From NCBI GenBank assembly GCA_030620095.1, contig JAUTXW010002386.1:372001-436000 (forward strand): a stretch of 64,000 bases of DNA, in the 5' to 3' direction. This DNA is from Kuschelorhynchus macadamiae (lineage: Eukaryota; Arthropoda; Insecta; Coleoptera; Curculionidae). The position numbers and the translations under genes were made by a program. Positions 12,036 through 25,006 of this stretch are shown in pieces (positions within the stretch are counted from its first letter, which is position 1; every line of letters starts with the position of its first letter). The notes beneath the pieces were generated by a model. The model saw only the letters and a program-made list of their open reading frames with translations. It was not told the origin of the DNA and did no database searches.

Positions 12036-15000
12036 TAGTGATGTGCAACGATTACTTTTTCAAGTATCGAGTAGATACTGATACTTTATATCCGAGTATC
12101 AGATACTTTGTATTCGTTACTAAGTAATCATTATTTATTTATTGAATACGTGCGATAATTGGGATTTTTTATGTAATCAGTCGTATATATAAAGCAATAT
12201 AGGCTACTCAGTCAGTTGATGATTAAATTATTCAAAATTAAAATCATATTTTTATGAAACAGATGGAATAATTAGTATTTATTTAGAAAAAAATTAATTG
12301 TATGGGTTGTTTTATTGTGGGTTTGAAAATGTACCTGCTTCTTTGTTATCGTTTTCCTACCAGAAATAATAATTTAAATGTGTCCAAATGAATAATTTAA
12401 TAAAAAGTATATTGGTAACTTTTAAAAAGAGAGAGGTAGCTACTATTAAAATATTTCCTTAAAAAAATCGTCTTTTAAAAAATAAAGCAAAAATAAGTTA
12501 ATAACAACATAATATTATCTGATAAAACTTTTCACAAAAAAAACAAATAACTATGAAATCAACAAGAACTATATTTAACAAATAATGAAACGTTTTAAAT
12601 ATAATGATAAAAAATACAAGATAAAAAAACAAAATAACTTTAACATATATATAAGTACTTAAATATAGAAAAAAACATTAAAAAACAGTGAATGATTCAA
12701 AAATCTAAAAATCAAAATAAATGTGAATTGCCATTCAAAAACACCACCTTTTCTACATTTTTTGGCTTAAGTCTGAAACCACTTGACCCGCTTTAGAAAA
12801 CACTCTTTCACTTGGGACGGATGTTGCTGTTACACTCAAGTATTTTTGTGCTAACTTTGCTAAATTTGGATACACTGCTTCCCTTGTTTTCCACCATTTC
12901 AGAGGGTCATCTCTCCTTTTAATGTTTTGTTCCTCTGCGTACTGTTTGCTTTCAATAATTGAAGCGGCTACCGTCGATGTATTCTTCGATAAAGCTTTTC
13001 CATACTGAATCTTCTTCAATAGTCTCTTCTTCATATTCTGGCACTGAAGTACTGTCAACTTCCATAGCTTCATTATTTTTCTTAATAAGCTGTGATAGTT
13101 CGGACATTAAAAGCTCCCTCACTTGAATTACTGCGTTCTCATCACTAAAACCTTTTTTTTTAAATCTGGGATCTAAATAGGAAGCTTTCGCAAGTATAAC
13201 ATTATACTCAACACGATGAAATCTTGTTTTTAAACCCTTTATCAAATTGTCTTTTAAATCCGAAGCGGTTACGTCACCAATTTGAAGGTCACTTAAAAAT
13301 TGTTTTAAGCTTTCAACCAATGATATTATTTTTGAAACACACACATTTTTGTCAGCACTTAGTTCTCTAGTTACTTCCTCGAAAGGTTTTAAGAGGACAC
13401 AACATTGTTTTAACACTGACCATTCAGCTGCGGTAAGTGCGTCAACAGGGTTATGCAAGACACCAATAGCCGCTTCAAGGGGTATCTGAACTTCACAAAT
13501 TCTACTAAACATAAAGTAGGTTGAATTCCAACGGGTTACAACATCATTAATTAATTTTAAAGTTTTACCAGTCATCTGCGTTTGCATTTCGTTAAGTTTT
13601 TCGGCTGCCGTGGTACTCCGATGAAAATATTCTACAATTTTTTTAACTTTTTTCTGTAATGAGAGCAATAATTTTAGAGAATCTTGAACCACAAGATTTA
13701 AGGTATGGGCCAAGCATGGTAGATTTGGCCAGCCAGTTAGCTTTATTGCAGCTGTAATATTTCTTGCGTTGTCAGTTACTACAGCTTCTACTTTATTGGA
13801 AACATTCCATTCATTTAAAATATGCAATAACTTATTTCTAATATTTTCAGCTGTATGATTCTCTTGAAAATGAAAGCAACCCAACAACAGTGATTTTTGT
13901 GTCCACTCACTATTCACATAATTGCAGTTACCGCCATGTAGTTATCAACGGAACGTGATGTCCAAGTGTCAGTTGTGAGAGTTATAAACTCGGCTTCATT
14001 CAATAGAGATTTCACTTTCAATACAACATCATCATATTTTTTGTTTAGTAAATTTCGACTAAAAGTTGTTCTTGATGGTAGCTGATAGGAAGGATCAAGG
14101 GCAGCTATGAGGGCTTGAAATCCATTATCCTCGACTACAGAAAATGGTTGTAGATCTTGTAAAACCATATTTAGGACCATTTCATTCAACATTTTTGTTC
14201 GAGACACAGATGCTGGGCGTACAGAAAAAGCGGACATTTTGGTTTGAGTAAATTTGCGTGTCGGTACTGTTTCATTAACTAGAGATTGTGAAGTAATTTT
14301 TGTGTTACTGTCGTCATAATTTACATCTGAAGCACTTGAAGGGCCTGCTACAGGTACATCAATAGTCATCCTGGCCGATTGAGGTTGGTGATGTTTAGAA
14401 TTCCCATCTTCATGGAGCTGGAGCAGAGATAAATGCTTTGCTTTTAAATGTTTTTGTAAATTTGAAGTGGCCTCACCTTTGTAAGATAACACATTTTTAC
14501 AAATATCACATTTTGCTTTTTCACCACTAACTACAGTAAAATGCAACCAAACTTTACTTTTTTTTCTATCAGACATCGCTTAATCGCTATTTATTCAAAC
14601 TACAACGTTCAAGACTTTTTTAACAAGACGCGACGGTGTCTCGCGTAAAACTAAAAACTACCCAGTATTTTATGACCGAAAATGAAAGGGGTTATACGGA
14701 AAGACATAGAAAAAAAACTATTAGTTTTTATGTGCAACAAGCATAAATCCATCTGGGCTCGATTATGAGCGACGACAAATAACATAAACATAATCGGCAT
14801 TTTAGTACCTTACCTACACAAAAATAATGCTAGAAAAAGATCAAATAAGGTTCTAAACCTTATCAGATTTATGGCCCCCGGCTGCCCATTAGAATAAACC
14901 AAACCGCCATGGCGCCAGGAAATTCAGACATCACATGCCATAAGAATGAAATATGTTAAATAAATAAACAGCCCGGGTTCGTATTTGGGTCGCCGTTCGG

Positions 15001-15176
15001 TCCTCTCGGTGCCGCTACAAACTAGTACAAAATGATTACAAGTTACAAGTAACGAAAAGGCAACATTGATTCGGGATTCGAGTAACGAATATTTGGCGTC
15101 GAAGGATTCGATTACTTCGGATCTACGCAAGTATCAGATATTAAAGTATCGAGTAGATACTATTCGCACACCACTA
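12036..15176. mobile_element. hAT transposon (BED-finger type) with 8-bp target duplication
   Basis: The element is flanked by perfect 8-bp direct repeats GAAGAAAA (12028-12035 and 15177-15184), as expected for hAT. The termini are inverted: TAGTGATGTGCAACG at the left and the complement of TAGTGGTGTGCGAATAG at the right; both continue into a shared AGTATCTACTCGATAC motif. The size is 3,141 bp. It lies about 250 bp upstream of the P-element start codon, so it probably landed in that element's 5' region. Confidence 0.92.
12753..14576 (-). pseudogene. hAT transposase, ZBED-like, two frameshifts
   Basis: Three successive open frames (14576-13914, 13917-12952, 13073-12753) make one ZBED/hAT transposase. 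The N-terminus is a BED finger (VWLHF, CDICKNVLSYKG, NLQKHLKAKH). The middle has the catalytic regions: FITLTTDTWTSRSVDNYMAVTA (Asp), VVTDNARNI (Asp), LPCLAHTLNL. The C-terminus is the hAT dimerisation domain (WWKTREAVYPNLAKLAQKYL, then VPSERVFSKAG). Frameshifts lie near 13925, where about one base is missing in the HY codons, and near 12960. The protein is therefore inactive as read. The family cuts DNA with hairpin formation in flanking DNA. Confidence 0.9.
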
Positions 15177-15184
15177 GAAGAAAA

Positions 15185-17200
15185 CAGTTGCATCGTAACG
15201 AAATTCTGACGCAACATAAAACGCGTGAAGTTGACGGTCCTAATTTCGCTGCATTGCCAACCGTTTGTTAAAACCTTGGTTTAAACGTGGTTAAACATGA
15301 TTTTTATTTGTATTGAAACATGATATGTTGTTGAATGTAATTAGCTATTTTAATATATTTCACTTCAAGTCATCAATAATTATGATCACCTTATGAACTA
15401 CACTTTAGCATAGTCGGTAATGCAACATCAAATCAGTATTTTTGTATATTTCATTTCAATATTTTCTCCGAATTTTGTTTGCTCCCAAATTAAGTCTTTA
15501 GCATTTAGCAAATATGCTTCTAAATTTTAATTATTCGAAGTTTGCTTTCAAATGAAGTCCCGCATTTTAAAGGAAGATAATTGAAACTGAATAATAATTA
15601 CGTCATTTGGGTCATTTCATGTCAAATTGACCATAGTTGGAATCTTGCCCTTTCGATTTGGATGGATTGTTTTATTGTAAAACAAGGTTTTACCATAGGA
15701 AAAAAATACTTTTTTCCAAAAATCATCATTTTCTGGATTTGTTTAAATATCTCGAAGTATTAGGAACAAAAAAATGTTGAGTTTAGTTTAATGAGGATAT
15801 TTTTGGTATTTGCAAATTTTGAAAAAAAATATAAAATATTTGTTGAATTTTCACATTTTTTAAGTCGCAAAATCAGAGTTTCTTGCTCATTTTTTTTTAT
15901 TCGCCTCTAAATAATTTTAAAAGATTCTTATAAAATACTAGTAGGTTTTATGTCGAATATGAATTAATTTTTGATTAAAAAAAAAATCATTGACGGCTAA
16001 CTTTTCGCGGAACCCGTGGGAGCCTCTTACGGAACCCCAGGGTTCCGCGGAACACCATTTGGGAACCGCTGCCTTAGAACATACTTATCATAAATTAATT
16101 TGTTTTAGTATACGTACATTGGTCGACAAAATTAGTCTATGGCACCGCCTTGAAAAAGCTGAAAAATATAATATAAAAAAAAACAAAAATATAAGTCATT
16201 GTCATGCGAAAAGTTGCTGTCAGTTTGAAGTACCTAAAAACGCTATATGTATCGCAGTCTGGCACCGTCCTGAGAAGATTGGAAAATATATACAAAAAAG
16301 AACAACCTATAAAATAACAGGATTTGCAATAATTTGTTAAAACCGAAAAAATCTTGTCAATGAAATATTGTTATTTGTTCTAGTGGCTCTGCTCCTAGGG
16401 TGCAATTTGCAAGTTCATTAAGGTTGCACATGACTGAGTCTGGCTCAAAACCATGTTAAGGGCACTGATTTAATAGTAGCCTTGTCGGAGGGTAACCAGG
16501 TGAACATATCAAGGTCTAATACATTCACTAACCAGGACTGATGGAAGGGCCGAGGGGGATACTTCCAACCTCAAGGTTTAATCTGTAACATAACCTCAGT
16601 TCGATTTTATTGTAGCACTCGTGTCATACAAAGAAAGGGTGAAGCCCAATTTTTTAAATCCATCGACATATATTGTAATCAGATACAAAATTTACGCGAC
16701 ATTGGAGAATCAATGTCCTCCAATTGTCCACATTCACAGTATGGCTTTTTCCTCATTCCAATCCGATAAACATGGCCTGAGGTTAGACGGCGTCCAGTGT
16801 GCAACCTAATAATTATAGTTTAAATGCATCTTCGAACAATGTAATCAAAACTACTAAACCATGCGACTCATGGAAAATCATCACTGAACTTGTATCGTTT
16901 ACCCTTATGCCTAATGAACATTTTCCAGGTAACGTTATGTTCTGGAATTTTCTTTTTAATAATGGAAGAGGAAATATTACTACTACTACGTCACATATTT
17001 ATACCCAGTAAAACCTTTTCTAAAAACTTTATGGAAAAACTAACAAAACTGAATTCTCACGACAAGACAAATTACAGAACTTTTTTAGATCCCATTCCTA
17101 CACAACCTCCCTCATCACCATCGTGTAGGTATCAATTTATACACCATTATTTCTGTAGTTAAATAATTTTTCTTACTATTTTCTAAAAAGTAAAAAAAAA
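15185..17200. other. Mostly non-coding; one possible hAT-MITE end and a small duplication
   Basis: The motif CACCATTTGGGAACCGCTG (16051-16070) with the preceding GTTCCGCGGAAC palindromes looks like the right end of a non-autonomous hAT element, which typically starts CAGCGGTTCCCAAA. I could not find the matching left end. A phrase GGCACCGCCTTGAAAAAGCTG near 16140 recurs as GGCACCGTCCTGAGAAGATTG near 16260, a short local duplication. The remainder (including 16390-16620) has no recognisable coding signal. Confidence 0.35.
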
Positions 17201-19300
17201 TATGTATAATCGTAGGAATTTTTTGCCCAACCTAAATTATTTGGATAAATCTATCGTCGTTGTAATTTGTTTTTTACATGTGCATATATATATATATGTT
17301 TTTTTTTGGCACCATTTTGTTCCAACATATTGGATTCCTACCAATATTTTAACAGTTTTTATCCAAGCCACACTTGATTTTTGGGAATAATTTAAAATAA
17401 ATTCAATAAATAGTTTTTACACACACCGCCATTTCGTTACGTCGTATTGAATTCGTACCAGTTTATCCCTATATCATATTTCATTTTTCTGAGAAACCAA
17501 AATTTAGGATAATTCTACAAACTTTTTCGAAACTTTTTTGTAGTTTTTAGGCTGATTTTTGAATATTTTATTAAGCCGTATTTTTTTTGCTATCTTATTT
17601 ATATTCATACCAAAATGTTACCAGTTTATTACTATGTAACATGATTCATGGTGTTTTTTCACTAGGTCGCCATCTTTTTTCGCCATATAGGATTTTTACC
17701 AAAATATTACGAAGTCATCCCCATATAATCCTTGATTTTTTACTTTAAATTTGAAGTGATGAATAGTTTGTAGTTATGCTGCGATTGAGGGATATTTTTT
17801 TGCATATAGGGACGCTAAAACTTAAATATATGGAAATCCTTTCGCCATCTTGAATTAGTCAGTTTTACTAGTTCAACTCTATACCACAATTAGGTATAGC
17901 ACGCAATTTCAAGTGCATTTAGTAGTTTTTCAGGTTACATTTTTAAATATTTTATTAAGCTGTCGTTTTGTTCCGCCATCTTGGATTCGTACCAAAATGT
18001 CACCAGTTGATTCCTACATAATACTTCATTAGGACAAAAAATTTGACATAAATTGGTTAAGTGGTTTTTTAATAATAATTTTTTTAACATTTTACTAGGC
18101 CTCCATTTTGTTTTGCTAAAATGTTACCAGGTCATCATCACGTGATCCACAATACTTCCCATTTACGAGGGAAGTAAAAACAAAATCCGATGTCTCCAAC
18201 TAATTAAATATATAGCAGTAGGGCCGACCTCTTTACAAACTCTAGCACCTTTACCAGTTTAATGTTCTTTACTCGAAACTTCCCTCGCTATGATTATTTT
18301 TCCATTTATTCGGAATAGTGAAGTGTGGTGCAATTTAGTTCAGTACATTACATTACATATACTGTCTATTGAAATATTTTTATTGCGCGCCATTTTTTTC
18401 CATCATATTGGATTCCTACCAACATTTTACTACCTTACTACCTATGCCACACTTGACTTTTGGGCATAATTTAAAATAAATTTAATAAGTATAGTTTTTA
18501 CATTGACACATACCACCGTTTTTGCTATTTTGTTTCGTCATCTTAAACTCGAGCCACAAATTACCAGTTTATCTCTTATACACCTATTTCTTGCACAAAA
18601 ATGTTAATAAATTTGATAAGCATTATTTTTAGTCTGATATTGTAATTATTTTATAAGGCCTCTATTTTGTTTTGCTATCGTAATTTTTTTAATATTGTTC
18701 CTCCATATTGGATTTTTACCAAAATATTACCAGGTAATTCCCATATGACTCTTTATGACTAAAACTTGAAGTCAATCTGGTAAGTAGTTTTTAAGCTATG
18801 CCACAAACTAGCAGACAGACCGACAGACGAATAGACGGAATTGATTAAACATACTTTTTGGTATCGAGAGACGCTAAAACGTGAAGATATGTAAAACCTA
18901 ATAGAACAATTTTCTCACAATTACAAATATTTTATTTGGCCGCCATCTTGAATTAGTAACACAGTATTACTAGTTAATCCCTATACCACAATTAATTATG
19001 CCACACAATTTGAAATCAATCCATTAAGTAGTTTTTTCATACTGAATTTTTAAATATTTTATACCGCCATTTTGTTCCGTGCTCTTGGATTCCTACCAAT
19101 TTTGTTTCGCCATATTGGATTTTCACAAAACTTTTACCAGATCATCCCCATATGACCCTTAATTTTTGAAGTTTATCGGGTAAGTAGTTTTTTAGCTAAT
19201 GCCGCAAACAGACAAACATTCAGGCAAACAGGCCAACAGAATTGAGAAAACATATTTCTTCGGCATCTAGGGACCCTGAAATGTGGAGATCTGAAAATAT
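17201..19300. repeat. Second degenerate ~140-bp repeat array
   Basis: The same phrases seen in the P-element intron recur here: TACCAAAATGTTACCAG (about 17610, 17700, 17990, 18120, 18710), CGCCATyTTGGATT, AGTAGTTTTTTAGTAATAAT and the GACAGACAGACG-like stretch with GACGCTAAAACGTGAAGATA (about 18815-18890 and 19200-19290). Unit length varies (roughly 130-300 bp), and copies are heavily diverged. No open frame is meaningful in it. Confidence 0.5.
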
Positions 19301-19790
19301 TTCAGAGGTAACAATTAGTTTAAATAATGTTAACAGACAAGATAATCTAATTTCGTCTTTCAACCAGGGATATATTACTAAGTATATTATTAGTCTCCAA
19401 AGAATCGAGAAGCATCTCGCTCGGGAAATCGCTGTAAGTTTTCCTCCGAAATCACGGAAATCATGACCGAATCACATACAAAATCAAGAATTTAGATAGA
19501 TGATTGATGTAAGTGATACCAGTAACTACGGTCATTTAAAATCAACTTAGTTATTTATACAGAGTAGTCCAACAATTACGCGTCGGTCAATACTTAGTTA
19601 TGGGAAAATTTTCTTAAAACGTTTCATCTCTGCTATAACCCAAAATTATAGTAGAACACATACAAAGTGTCTTAAAAAGGAGTAATGCCAAAAATTGTCT
19701 TTCTGTTAAATGGAATACCCTGTCTTTATATAGCAAATGAAGCCTCTTTGGCTTCTGTATTCAACTTTAAATTCATATGTGGGTCGAATG
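19301..19790. other. Non-coding flank of the Transib element
   Basis: AT-rich DNA between the repeat array and the Transib left duplication. I see no gene or clear repeat edge. Confidence 0.35.
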
Positions 19791-19795
19791 CAGCG

Positions 19796-22700
19796 CACAT
19801 AGGGGTATTTGATATCAAAAGATGGCCAAAATTATTTTCTTGAGTATTTTGGGTCGAAAATGTGAGAAATAATATTTTAAGATGTTTGAGTGCAATAATT
19901 TCGAATATTTTGAAAAAAATAATAGCTACAGGGTAATGTACAGGGTGTTCCATATTCTATAGTGACCATTGAGACCTCATAAGAGACGGTAAATGATACA
20001 GGGTCGGTTGAGTTGTGGTAAAGTTGATTATTTATGTAGCGCCAATAACATGCCGATGCTGCTTAAAAATATTTTAAAAATTCCGAGTATTTCCGGAGAT
20101 ATCCGGAAAATCGCAAGAAACTGAGAAATCGTATTGTTTCTTCGATTATTCCTGGGCTAATTTGAGAACATATATTGCTGTAAATTACACTTTCGCATTG
20201 CCAGTTTTTCCTCTCTATTCAATAACAGTGAAGTTATCCGACGTTTTGTCTTCAAGAGGCCATCATCAACTTTGTTATTTCCAATATTCGAAAATATTTA
20301 TTTTATGCGTAATAAATTGAATATTTTATTCTGAATTTAACGATATATCACACAATGTGTTTGTTACGTAATTAGGTAGTCATTAGGTTTCTCTTTGGAA
20401 CACAATTCATCATTAATGCAGAACAATTACCTAAATGTCAAACCATCGATATTTATTCTGAATAATTTGCTTAAATCTAGTGTGATGAACATATAAAATA
20501 TCTATAATTTTAAGTAAATTTGATGATGGACCAGAAAAAAATATATCTTTCTTCAATAAATAAAATCTAACGTGGTTTTAAGCGAACAACAAAAAATACA
20601 TGAAAAAAATTAACCTACAATACCATATAAGTGCTTCAATTATAACTGAAAGTTTTTTCGAGCACACAAATATTTTCGAAATTGTTCCGATTTAAAGATT
20701 CCCTGGTTTTGTTTAAATTAAATTAAAAATTAATTAAGTATACCAGTGACGTTCGGTGCTTCACATATCTGAAGTACTGCTCCATTCATTTTCACTAATA
20801 TTTTCTTCCATTGTTTCCCCTTCTTCGACAGTTTCAAACGGCCCATCATTAACTGCACTACATGAAGTTGATACCGTGGAACAAAACATTTCTGGAGGTA
20901 AAAGCATATCCATTGTGTGTGAAAGGTTTTGTCTTTTTTCTGGGTTGAGGTCTCATGTTAGTAATTAGAGGGTCCGATTTAAGAAGGAGTCTATTCAACA
21001 CATCAAAATTGCATGCTTCTCTGCTAAATTTTCTGGCAAATCCATATCGATAAGTTCTGAAGTGTTTATTGCGGGCTTCCGCAGCCTCTTCTGAAAGTTG
21101 TCCTACTGGTAGAATTGCAGAAGAGATAACAGCTCCTCCGTGAATAAGGACTTTATGAATTGTCGGAGGCATTGGATACCAGCCATAGAGTTCCACATAT
21201 ATTTTTGCAGTGTCAAAAGCATATTTGGAGAAAAGATAAGCATCAACTCTGAATCCACATGATATAGTTTCAAGTATCACTTTATATCTGTGCAGAAGGC
21301 GAACCTCTATGCCTGTTATTTTAGCGGCTGTTTCAATATCGCTGAAGAATCTCCTGGATGTATTTCCATCATTGGTGTTTCCGAAGCCGGCTTTTGGAAA
21401 GTCGACCAACAGACCCATTTCATCTTTAAACGCTTGCTGTATAGACTTCTTACGTTCTTGAACTATTCTATTTTCCTCACTGTTTTTCTTAACTTGCCAT
21501 ACTTTTATTGGTAATTTATACGATAAATGCAGTACACTCTCGAAAAATCGGATTCTGGCGTGTAATGTAGATAGACCGAATCTAAGGTTTTCTGGGTTAA
21601 TATCCATATTTAACATAGCATCTAGATTGTTGAAGTTTTTAGCCGTTGCACCACAAATATAACATTTCATAGTATACTTGGTGTCAGTAATCGCATTACA
21701 CACCTTGCCATCAACCATTGTGAATGCTAGTTTATGTTCTACAAGGAAATTACCAGTAGCTATTTTCACTGCACTTTTTTGGAGCAAGCTAATCTTTTTT
21801 TCTATAAATTCCACTTCTTCTTTTGTTATTTCGGTAGTTTCGTGGACAAATCTGATACGGATAGGTCGGCAATATCGAGGCGAGGATGGGGTTGGGTTTT
21901 GCCAAATAACTTTTTTCTGATCATTACTTTCTGTTACGAGTTGTAAATACACGAAAGAGCTTTGAAAAATGTTAGCGTCACTTTCAGAATTGCTCTCAAA
22001 TTTTTGCTTGAATTGGCTCTGCTGGGACCCATCACAACCCCACTTTGATATAAGTTGCAGATTTTCTTTTTCCGTTTTTGTAAGACTTTCTAGAATTTCT
22101 GATATACTTATACACAAGCGAATTGATGTATGATCTAGTAAGGCCTGCAACTCTAACTCCGCGCATGTTGAAGTTACATTATAGGCCTCACGTGATGGGT
22201 AGCACTCAGCTTTGGCTTTTTGAATAATTGAATAGCACGGATATGTGCACGTGTTGCTTTGTCTTATTATATTATATTGTCTCCTTGACAATTCGGCTTC
22301 GACAAAAACCGATAAAGCCTCTGTCGGCGACAGCTGTTTATGTCCTTGGACTGTTATTATAGCCTTTCTATACTTTGTGGCTCTTTTGGGTGTAGTACTT
22401 GTGACGTCCTTCACAACCTTGGCAGCATCTACTTGACCTGATCCTCTGAGGCTCATTTGAGCGGCAAAACTTAACTCTTCTGAAGTGTTCACAGTACGTA
22501 ATTCTTCAGTTCTACGCCTTTTACTTCTCTCGCTCAGTTCTTGGAACGTCTTATTAGGGCGACCTTTTTTATAGAAACTATATGTGGGCAACTTGATGGT
22601 TCCTTGAAGCCACTGTTCATTATTTTTTAGAAATAGAGGTTTAGTGTTACGAGCTGCGGTCCATCGAACCTTAAATTCGTACTTGAAGCGAGAGAGATTA

Positions 22701-23480
22701 CGCTTTAGGAGACTTAGCTGTTCCTGAGGGCATTTAGTATCATTAATCAAGCGCTCCTCTAAATATACGAATTTTTCGTCCCATTTTCGTCTACCACATT
22801 CTTGAGTTATCTCATATAATGCTTTCCGAGTGATTGTTTTCTCGTTTTCTCCCAAACCTGTAAAGAGAATACTCATCACTTTTGATTAACCGATGGTTTG
22901 TGATATTCTTCACTATTTTTTCGAGTAATACAAAAAAAATTAAAAAATCATTATTTGGTAAATTTTGGTAAATTATTATGGGTGATTTTCAATGTATATG
23001 AAACACATTATAACATTCAGTATTATTCTTTACCGGGAAATTCCTGGAAGTGTAACTAAAACCTATTTGTATTGTAGTGTATAACCAATAAATAATCACT
23101 GTAATTATTTGAAACGTTCAGGCAGAAAGAAAAGATATTTTAGATAGAGTTTCATATAAAAATTCTATTTAAATATTATCTACATACCCTTTGGAGTAAT
23201 ATCCATGATAAAATACTAGAGATAATCACTTATTATTACGATAAATATAATGTAATTTCACCTCAATGACTTAAAAAACACGTAATATTTAAAAACGTCA
23301 CTGTCAACTGATGCATGTTTACGAATCGCCTACGCCTACTACGATTAAATCATCGCAAAATTGGATGCTTAAGCAGATGCCCCATTCTTTTGACAATTTC
23401 GAGAATTGATTTGGATAGTAAAAAATGTGTTTGGCGAATTCGAATTATGGCCAGATTTTGAATGCATATACCCCTCTGTG
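19796..23480. mobile_element. Transib (RAG1-related) DNA transposon
   Basis: The element is bounded by identical 5-bp direct repeats CAGCG (19791-19795 and 23481-23485), the GC-rich 5-bp duplication known for Transib. The termini are inverted repeats: CACATAGGGGTATTTGATAT on the left, and CACAGAGGGGTATATGCATT on the right read inward, continuing as AAAAnnTGGCCAnAATT. The first seven bases resemble the V(D)J RSS heptamer and known Transib ends (CACWATG-like). The 3,685-bp body carries one transposase gene on the minus strand. The segment 19960-20760 inside it is non-coding. Confidence 0.85.
20761..23206 (-). pseudogene. Transib transposase (RAG1-core-like), short first exon, C-terminal frameshift
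   Basis: A long open frame (22879-20858, 673 codons) shows RAG1/Transib-like motifs: KWGCDGSQQSQFKQ (first catalytic Asp region), CRPIRIRF, FTMVDGKVCNAITDT (second Asp region), CYICGAT (zinc-binding pair), GNTNDGNTSRRFF, and PPTIHKVLIHGGAVI followed by GQLSEEAAEARNKHFR (catalytic Glu helix). The frame probably begins with a tiny exon, 23206-23188, ATG plus five codons, donor GG|GTATGT. It joins in phase to an acceptor at 22857 (TTTACAG|GT). Near 20920 the frame slips by one base; the alternate frame continues with an acidic tail to a stop at 20761-20763. So it is nearly intact but mutated near the end. Alternatively the shorter C-terminus may still be functional. Confidence 0.8.
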
Positions 23481-23485
23481 CAGCG

Positions 23486-23784
23486 TTTCCACGTTATGAC
23501 AAAAACATACGTATTTTTAAACTGTCATATCTGCGCCACTATTTCTTGATTTCCCTGAAAATTTTACATATAATCTAATGTTAGCCTACTTTCTCCCAAA
23601 CTACCTTCAGTTTTCGATTTAATTATACAGGGTGCCCAACATATTTGTTCAAAAATCTCCATTTTAATTGCATTTCTTAAATAGGTATATGATTTTGGCG
23701 TTGAAAAGCTGAAAATTTGCTCTTTCAAAAAATATTATGTTTGTCGTACCTATCCTATTATTATTTTGAGATATTAAGAGTTTT
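23486..23784. other. Short flank with a CAGGGTG miniature-element start
   Basis: ATACAGGGTGCCCAACATAT near 23626 looks like the terminus of a CAGGGTG-family element that runs up to the Gypsy LTR. I could not find its other end on the far side of the Gypsy insertion. Confidence 0.3.
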
Positions 23785-24273
23785 CCCTAACTTTTCTCAG
23801 AAAATGGGAATAATAGTTGGCGACATGACCAAGAAATTTTAACAATTGCTACTATTTGGTAAAATAATATTATTTCTTTTTGTATAACAATAATACATTT
23901 ATTCAGAACAAGATGAATTAACATAACGTTATCGTAAACAAAATTAAGTCATCATCAGATATTCAAACACTCTATCATTTTGCTGTAAACACATATTGAA
24001 CCTCTGGGTTAAAGATTTGTTTATTTTTTGCAACAATACAAAATACTGTAAGAAATAAGCAAATAAAATATGCCGAGCCGCTGCCGGTTACGGAGGTACC
24101 GATCAATATTTCAGGCTGATAAAAAAATGTTCATGCCTTTGTCAAAAATTGTTGGGGGCAGTGATGTAATCTCCGTGCTCGGGTCAACCAGCCGTTCGAT
24201 CTTGAGAAAATTTTACGTTACGTATTTTTTGTTATTCAATAAAATAGTGTAAAAGTTAGTGTTATTGTTATCA
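23785..24273 (+). repeat. 5' LTR of the Gypsy element
   Basis: Begins CCCTAACTTTTCTCAG and ends TTAGTGTTATTGTTATCA, nearly identical to 30383-30879. The exact first base is uncertain because no TG start or target duplication is visible. Confidence 0.85.
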
Positions 24274-24378
24274 TCAGACGTGGGACGGGACCTATAGTCA
24301 CTTAAGTGGACTGCGTGACGTGTATTTGATTGCGTGACGTGTATTTGATTGTGTGGCGTGTATTAAATTAAAAAAAAA

Positions 24379-25006
24379 ATGGACAAAGAACAAAGTGAAG
24401 GTAGCGAGGGATGCGCAAATAGTCTCCTTGCCGAATTGGTTAAAGTGTTATCGCAAAGATCGAGTGATCACCAAGTGGATTTGCCCTATTTTCGGCCGGA
24501 TATAAATGAATGCAGTAAATGGGTGAGTCAAATTGAACAAATAAGTAGGGAATTAGGCTGGACGGATGTGCAAATTTTGACTAGAATTGGCAGATTTTTA
24601 TTGAACGATGCTAAAAGGTGGTTTGATCGCTGGGATCCTGACATTAGAAATTGGGAAAATTTTTGCAAAGATTTTACCGAGTCGTTTCCGCCAAAGAGAA
24701 ATCTTGGGCGGCTATTAGAGGACGCTTCGAAGTTTAATAGCTCCTGCTCAAATACTTACGAGACCTACGTTCACGAGAAATCAGCCATGTTAAGGAACTT
24801 GCGTGGAAATTGGAGTGAGAATGACTTAGTTGAATTGATTGTTTTTGGTATTTTTGAAAAATTTTTGATGTGCGAAATGCAGCGACCAACGCTAATTGTA
24901 AAACAATATCTGAGCTCCTAATATTTTTGTCGTCTTTTACAAAACCTTCACGTTATCGAGAGCATCAAAGCAGCGATACACAATCTTCGGGTATCAAGAG
25001 AAAATA
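24379..25006 (+). pseudogene. gag: Gypsy gag, N-terminal and capsid part, frameshifted and interrupted
   Basis: The frame starts at ATG 24379, about 105 bp after the 5' LTR, and runs to a stop at 24921. The stretch LLNDAKRWFDRW...NWENFCKDFTESFPP is the retrotransposon gag capsid motif (W-F and F-x-x-x-F landmarks). Near 24875 the frame shifts by one and continues to about 25006, where the Tc1 element begins. The missing part resumes at 26404 with the zinc knuckles. Gag would form the cytoplasmic particle that packages the element's RNA. Confidence 0.8.

Noticed and set aside
20756..20968. Plus-strand 70-codon frame
   Set aside because: It mirrors the frameshifted C-terminal acidic tail of the Transib transposase on the minus strand.
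21678..21946. Plus-strand frames of 70-80 codons
   Set aside because: Antisense shadows of the Transib transposase; no motif and no independent start context.
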